A stretch of DNA of 64,000 nt from Fonsecaea monophora (taxonomy: Eukaryota; Ascomycota; Eurotiomycetes; Chaetothyriales; Herpotrichiellaceae), in the NCBI RefSeq assembly GCF_001642475.1, contig NW_019173972.1, positions 1 through 64,000 on the forward strand, given 5' to 3'. Under the pieces are notes generated by a model. It was not told the origin of the DNA and did no database searches. It saw nothing but the letters and a program-made list of their open reading frames with translations. Position 1 is the first letter of the stretch. Every line of letters starts with the position of its first letter. The position numbers and the translations under genes are program-made. Of this stretch, positions 58,290 through 64,000 are shown one piece after another.

Positions 58290-58766
58290 CTATCGATTCT
58301 CCGCTCCCGCTGCTCCAAAGCGGTGCCTCCTCCGTGATCTGTGGTATCGCCTCCGCGCCGAGGCGTAGTATCTCTTGGTCGTAACCTCTTGGCTTCCTGG
58401 CAAGTCTTCGATTGACTTCCTCTATCAGTAGTAGTGACGTGACCCTTGTTGATCGGGCCAAGCCGCCATGCAGATTGAATACAATCCCACCTGTGTGATT
58501 TGTGAGACGGCCTCGAACACACGAGGAAGGATGGAGGGATGGCAAAACCAAGAGATAGCGAGATACTGCATCCTTTGACAACCGATGATACCCCCCTTCC
58601 CTCCGTCAAAACTCACGGACGGGGGAGATGGGGCGGTGGGAATAAAAAAGCGCGAACAGGTCCCTGGTCCTTCTTGCTCTTGCTTCCTCTTCTTGCTCGA
58701 TTGCATGCGATCTTCAGAGCTTTGTTCAACTGAGCTCTCTCGAGTACATTCCCCCAACTTCGATAG
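58290..58766. promoter_or_regulatory. Four GATA-factor (HGATAR) sites upstream of permease
   Basis: CGATAG (minus strand, 58290-58295), TGATAG (minus, 58422-58427), AGATAG (58553-58558) and CGATAG (58761-58766) all fit the AreA/NIT2 recognition sequence HGATAR. They lie 91-567 bp upstream of an amino-acid permease, a typical nitrogen-regulated target. By chance one to two would be expected. Confidence 0.4.
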
Positions 58767-58856
58767 CAGTGAATCAGCTTCCCCATCGCGTTTTATCTTC
58801 CCCCTCAAGTTCTCTTCGTGTCGTTCCCATCTCGCCGACTGCCCCCTGGGGTAAGA

Positions 58857-60899
58857 ATGAGCTCAGACGCGCCCAAAGAATACTCCGTGGCGCAGGAGTC
58901 GCCCACGGACTCCGAGAAAGGCGCTTCCTTCTCCAGACAAGCCTCAGGAGATGCCTTCGACGCTGAGAGCCTCCGGGAAAAGGACTTCCTAACCCGCAAT
59001 GGCCTCAACATCGACAGTTTCCGGAGACGTAAGAAGCCTCTTGTGTCTCTCTTGTATATGTTGAGTTCGAACATGGCATTGACAATCTGCTGCAGGTGAA
59101 CGGGGTGAGGGTGTCGAGGAGCTTGACCGCTCCATGAAGTCGCGTCACCTGAACATGATCGCCATCGGAGGCTCAATTGGTGCTGGTTTCTTCGTGGGCT
59201 CTGGAGGAGCCTTGACTCGAGGCGGTCCAGCTTCGGTCCTCATCTGTTTCCTCATCACCGGAGTCATGATCTTCAATGTCGTCTATGCCCTGGGAGAACT
59301 GGCCGTCATGTATCCTATCAGCGGAGGCTTCTACACATACTCGGTTCGCTTCGTATGTCCACGTTCCCAGGCCAGTCCACAATCCTTGAATCCACATTGC
59401 TGACAATGAGAAAGATTGACCCATCGTGGGGCTTCGCAATGGGCTGGAATTACGTACGTGGTTCATCCCGACCATGGGCAATATTGGTCCGCTGACACAG
59501 GGCAGGTCTTTCAATGGGTTATCGTCCTCCCGCTCGAATTGACAGTTTGCTCCTTCACCGTCCAGTATTGGAACAAAGACATTAGTGTAGCAGTCTGGAT
59601 CACCATATTCTGGGTCTTCATCATCTTTGTCAACATCTTCGGGACCCTGGGCTACGCTGAGGAGGAATTCTGGGCGTCTCTCTTCAAACTCCTGGCGACT
59701 GTCATCTTCATGGTTGTTGCTCTTATCCTCATCTGTGGTGGCGGGCCTTCCAACGGTATATATCACGAGTACTGGGGTGCCCGGCTGTGGTATGATCCCG
59801 GTGCATTCCAAAATGGTTTCCGTGGCTTTTGCTCCGTCTTTGTCACGGCGGCCTTTGCATTTGCTGGCACCGAACTCGTGGGTCTTGCTGCCGCCGAGTC
59901 CAGGAACCCTGGCAAATCCCTTCCGAGCGCCATCAAACAGGTCTTCTGGCGTATCACTTTGTGAGATGAGAGACTATCCCCTCAGGGTCTTACCCAGCTA
60001 ACGTTGTTGAAAGGTTCTACATCCTCGGACTCACCTTTGTCGGACTCCTCGTCAGCTCTACCGACGACCGTCTCCTCAACGCGTCAAACCCGTACGCCGA
60101 CGGCACATCGCCTTTCGTGCTTGGTCCGCTCGATGCTGGTCTCATCGGCTATGACAGTTTCATGAACGTCGTTATTCTCGTCTCGGTCGTGTCGATCGGT
60201 GTTTCCAGCGTCTATGGCGGTTCGCGCACCTTGACTGCCCTCGCTCAACAGGGCTATGCGCCAAAGATCTTCGCCTACATCGATCGATCGGGCCGGCCAC
60301 TGTTCTCCGTGGCACTCAACTTGGCGTTTGGCGGGTTGGCTTACATCGTGCTGGCGTCATCCGGCAGCATTGTCTTTGACTGGTTGCTTGCGCTGTCTGG
60401 GCTTGCTGCTCTCTTCACTTGGGGTTCTATCTGCGTGGTAAGTCTCACGGACACCAATCGTCTCATATTCTCTGCAGTACTCTTCCTTTTCTGACAGTTT
60501 CGGGGTTAGGCACACATCCGTTTCCGAGCAGCGTGGAAGCACGCTGGACGTTCGCTGGACGAGATTCCCTTCAAGGCGATTGGTGGTGTGTGGGGCTCAT
60601 GGCTGGGTATTTTCCTCATCTTCATCGCGCTGGCAGCGCAGTTCTTCGTTGCCATCGCTCCTCCTTTTACTACCGATCTGGCCAGCGCCGAGGACTTCTT
60701 CAAGGCCTACCTGGCTCTGCCAGTGGTGCTTTTCTTCTGGGTCTGTGGCTACCTCTGGAAACGTCAAGGGTTCCTTCGTTTGGATCAGATCGATCTGGAT
60801 ACAGGGCGTCGCGAGCACGATTGGGAGACTATCAACGCGTATAGGGCCAAGGTCGCAACTTGGCCATGGTGGAGAAAGGCAATCAGTGCCATTTTCTAG
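58857..60899 (+). CDS. Amino-acid permease (fungal YAT/GAP1 family)
   Basis: Plasma-membrane proton-coupled amino-acid transporter of 578 aa. Six exons: 58857-59028, 59096-59352, 59415-59453, 59506-59960, 60014-60437 and 60510-60899. Exon 3 is a 39-nt microexon encoding IDPSWGFAMGWNY, a block conserved in the family, so it is well supported. The hydrophilic N-terminus (about 80 residues) is followed by the signature KSRHLNMIAIGGSIGAGFF, GELAVMYPISGGFYTYSVRF, FAGTELVGLAAAESRNPGKS and GGSRTLTALAQQGYAPKIF, with about 12 membrane segments. The C-terminal tail (REHDWETINAYRAKVATWPWW) is typical. Amino-acid specificity cannot be read from sequence. GATA sites upstream suggest nitrogen control. Confidence 0.94.
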
Positions 60900-61828
60900 A
60901 TTGGCGGGTGTAATGTAGAAGAGAAGTGGCAAGTATCTAGGGGCAAAGTACAATCGGTGTCTATTTGAGATGTAGGACAAATGAGACGCGGTCTTGGAGG
61001 CTTGTCAAAGGGCGGAGGCACCAGGACGGCTCGCTCGGCGAGTATTCTGTGACAAAAGAAAATGCCATCTCCTAATTGATAGTACTGTATGCACGCGCAA
61101 GGCTACCTTGATGATGGTGAATCTGTGACTGTACGAGATAGATAAGAGTGCTGGTTTGGAACGCATATTGAGCGCGGGCCGACGATCCTCTACTCCGTAA
61201 GCCGCCTAGGGTGGCTCTACCACTTGCGCGGGAGGGAGCGCAGGCTCAGCTAGCTGCGGACGCTCGGCATAGTTTCTGGTTTGAAAAATGGAGCTTCCAA
61301 TTGCCTACAACCGCTTCAACCAGGTACGATCTTTCCACAGCCTTAGAAAACAAGGTGCGCGCCCAAAAGCCTCCAATACGAATGAGCTTGAAATCTACAA
61401 TGCTTCGAGAGAGCATTTCGGGGCTGGCAAGATTAAGAGTCCATGAGACTGCGGTGCAGGAGAGGCAATGAGGCATTAGCAAGTTGGCCATCGGTGTCCA
61501 ATGACCCCAAGCGCAGAGAGGCGAGTTGGAAGAGACCGATTCGCGAAGGTGGGGAGATCTGAGATGCGATGCAGGGGGAACAGGAGCCGTGAGGCGAGAT
61601 GTAGGAGATTTGACGACAGATGACAAGTCACCCACGCGGTGAGAGATGAAGCTGAAATGCTGGGATGCTGGTTCCTGAAAGTCATGACGTCGCCATTCCA
61701 AAGTCTACGAATCATCCTCCATCCGCTGTCCATCACCACCACCACCACCATCAACAACCTCTTCATGACCATGCAGCTACACTCTCCCTAACCCCAATGG
61801 TTCTCTTATCTCTGTCCAAATCCCTTTG
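60900..61828. other. Intergenic region
   Basis: About 930 bp upstream of the FAD oxidoreductase. A 151-codon - strand ORF (61246-61701) has no recognisable motif. A CCA-rich stretch lies at about 61728-61752. No gene supported. Confidence 0.5.
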
Positions 61829-63726
61829 ATGGACAGCACTCCCTTCCACCGCGACGTCGAGCGAGATAGCCTCATTAACGCCTCCACAATGCCCCAGAAA
61901 CCGTCCGATTCCCAGCATCAGGCTGGTCGCAAGAGGGTTCTCATTGTCGGCGCGGGCGCTGCTGGGTAACATCTTAGATCTCCCGCCTTTCCCACGGTCA
62001 GTCACTAATTGTGGTGTTCTCCAGAATGTCCACGGCGTACCATCTCTCCCAGCACCCCGACAAATACGACGTCACTCTCATCGACGCCGTCGATTACTGC
62101 GGAGGTCAAGCCTTCTCCTGTCCTCTCGACAAGGATCGTCATGGGGCCAGCTGGTTCAATCAAGGTGTTCAAGGCGGCAGCTATATCTTCCACCACACCT
62201 TGACCATGTTCGCTCGCCAGGGATATCACGCTGACCCGGTTAACCTTCAAGTCTCCTTCGGCAAGGACGACACCTTCTGGACTAACGTCTTCCCAACAGA
62301 CCTGTTAGCTCGGCATCAGAAGGAGATTAAACGCCTCAATTTTGCCCTGAAATTCATGCGCTGGTTCGAGATCTTCTTCGCACTGATCCCCATGAAGGTC
62401 TTCTTCAAGCTGTGGTTCTTTTCTGAGGAGTTCACCAACACCGTCGCCTTGCCTATGGTGGCGTTGTTTCTGGGAACGGGCAACGAAGCTCCCAATGTAC
62501 CCTCAATCATGCTTGAGCGATTGTGCACCAGTCCCACCTATGGCATGTGGTTTCCTTACGACCCTGTCAGCATAGCGACCAATCATCCTCCCATGGTCGT
62601 CTTTCCCAACTTCAGCGACTTTTATGAGACATGGCGCAAAGACCTTGTCTCCCGCGGTGTGACGGTCCGCCTCTCGACTGAACTTGCAGCAATCCTCCAC
62701 CGCTCGAGATCTAACGGCGTTGTCGTTTCTCTCAAACAGCGTACACCAGCTCCCGACCACCACAACCCCATTGGCGGTGACCGAGACGCGCCCACGTTCG
62801 AAGAGCACTACGATGAAATAGTCCTATGCTGCCTCGCTGACACCGCCAAGCGCCTTCTTTCGTCCACTTCCTCCTGGCGAGAACGCAAAGTCCTCGGCTC
62901 TGCCAAATTCTCCGACGACATCACTATTACGCATACCGACTCCTCATATATGAAGAAGCACTACCAAAACTTTTACTCGGAATCTCTTGCCGTAAGATCC
63001 CTAGGTGGTAAAGATCAGTCGTCCCGCTGTGATTTTGGAGCCGACAATTTCCGCCCAATGTACTACATCAAGATGTATGACCAGGACAGATCCAAGCTGG
63101 AGATGTGCTTCGACACCACCAACTACCAGTCGCAGTTCCCAGACAAGGTGCCTTTTGAGGACCATGTGTTCCAGACGATCTTCCTCAACAAAGACCGAGA
63201 TGGGCATCTGTGGAGTGACGACGAGATTGACGAGAGCAAGGTCCTCAGAAAGGACTGGTGGCATCAACTGTGCCACTCGTACACGCATTACCTGTTCGTG
63301 GTGCCGTGGATGATGTTCCTCCAGGGCCAAAGGAGGGTGCGCTACGCCGCGAGCTGGACGTTGGTCAACGCGCACGAAGTCGCCATTATGGCGGGGATTG
63401 CCGCCGCGGTCGACCTGGGTGCCGAGTACCCAGAAGATCTGGAGCACGACAAATTCGCCTTTCTCTGCTTCAGGCTCTACTATCTACTGACCTACGGCAA
63501 GTGGTATCGCCGAAGGTACACGGCCTCGGCGAAGAGCAAGCGCGGCACAGAGGAGAGCGACAACGCGAAACAGGGCAAGAGCTGGGCCAGCGGTTGGTAC
63601 GGGAGTGTGTACAAAGGGCCCGGGGTGGCCCAGGAAGAGCGGACGACGTGGCGGGAGGAAATGAAGGTTGGGCGGAGTACGGGGAACCTCGCGCAAGGCA
63701 ATGCCCAGGGGAGAAGTCAGCCGTGA
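61829..63726 (+). CDS. FAD/NAD(P)-binding flavin oxidoreductase (amine-oxidase-like)
   Basis: Exons 61829-61965 and 62025-63726 encode 612 aa; the 59-nt intron splits the dinucleotide-binding motif, which after splicing reads VLIVGAGAAGMSTAYHL (GxGxxG), followed about 20 residues later by the ribose-binding acid in VTLIDAVDYCGGQAF. This is the flavin amine oxidase/NAD(P)-binding Rossmann superfamily (COG2907-like). Middle hydrophobic stretches (RWFEIFFALIPMKVFFKLWF) may contact membrane or line a substrate channel. The C-terminal 80 residues are basic and disordered. Substrate unknown. A second in-frame ATG at 61889 (MPQKPSDSQH) is an alternative start. Confidence 0.88.
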
Positions 63727-64000
63727 GAGTCCGAGCACATTCAAAAGTCACGGGGCAAGAGATTCATGGCTGGGCATCCATTGGATTATATGGACAAGGA
63801 ATTCACGGGACAAAGCGAAGAGGGCACATCAGAGCCGTCTATCTGTTGGATATCGATCATGTCATGTGTCTATTATGTCTCTGGTCATCTTCGCGCCATG
63901 GCTGCTATCATTCTAGCTGTCTGTCTTTTCTATTATTCTGGTGATCTGATGTCTCGTCTCGTGTCTACTGGTCTAATATGGTCTAATCCGGCCTTCTGGT
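63727..64000. other. Right-end 3' flank
   Basis: Downstream sequence of the oxidoreductase gene; CT/TCTGGT-rich. No gene supported before the window ends. Confidence 0.5.

Larger units (their letters stand above)
56462..58856. other. Intergenic region with simple repeats, permease promoter
   Basis: About 2.4 kb with no supported gene. Simple sequence includes GTGTGCGCGC at about 56728-56744, a 12-C run at 56939-56950, GGTGT repeats at about 57263-57290 and CATACATC repeats at about 57470-57505. The last 570 bp hold four HGATAR words upstream of the amino-acid permease. ORFs of up to 173 codons (58088-58609, -) show no motif. Confidence 0.55.

Noticed and set aside
58088..58609. 173-codon - strand ORF upstream of the permease
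   Set aside because: Lies in the presumed promoter, Arg/Ser/Gly rich with no motif; no start or splice support.

Overview
The window is nuclear DNA of a filamentous ascomycete (Pezizomycotina; I cannot resolve the class). Short introns of about 46-220 nt have GT(A/G)(A/G)G-type donors and CTAAC branch points. Genes lie on both strands without operons. Recognisable families include NTE1, the Tof1/Timeless fork-protection protein, Inp1, an SDR of the KduD type, a UsgS-like membrane protein, a PTH11/SAT4-type rhodopsin-domain protein and a fungal P450. No mobile element, CRISPR array, rRNA or tRNA gene could be supported.

Layout. 1-1777: 3' part of a zinc alcohol/butanediol dehydrogenase (+). 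2206-6712: NTE1 lysophospholipase (-). 7364-8902: guanine deaminase (-). 9415-13016: Tof1 (-), sharing a 314-bp divergent promoter with a mitochondrial 3-hydroxyacyl-CoA dehydrogenase (13331-14379, +). 14777-15898: UsgS-like membrane protein (-). 16360-17302: disordered acidic protein (-). 19238-20238: KduD-like SDR (+). 23880-25419: rhodopsin-domain membrane protein (-). 28957-30929: cytochrome P450 (+). 31499-31997: possible small gene (-). 33284-34036: C2H2 zinc-finger protein (-). 34620-36932: Inp1 (+). 37621-38122: SRP14 (-), divergent from SGD1/NOM1 (38399-40990, +). 41193-41771: unknown (+). 42021-42904: SDR (-). 43399-44473: kelch protein (-). 49572-56461: 2115-residue NACHT-type P-loop protein (+). 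58857-60899: amino-acid permease (+). 61829-63726: FAD/NAD(P)-binding oxidoreductase (+).

Two kinds of region alternate. Dense housekeeping blocks (2-17 kb, 33-44 kb, 49-64 kb) are separated by gene-poor islands (17.3-19.2, 20.2-23.9, 25.4-29.0, 31.0-33.3 and 44.5-49.4 kb). The islands are rich in GTAC/TACC words, simple repeats and short unconvincing ORFs, and they enclose the accessory genes: the receptor-like protein, the P450 and a possible secreted peptide.

The genes do not form one pathway. Observations that stand out are the large NACHT NTPase with a tandem-helical C-terminal half, three MluI cell-cycle boxes directly upstream of the replication-fork gene TOF1, a GC-AG intron in the dehydrogenase, and two previously unobvious small gene candidates with TATA boxes. 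All gene models are read by eye; splice sites were accepted where GT/GC-AG borders, reading phase and family-conserved protein sequence agreed.
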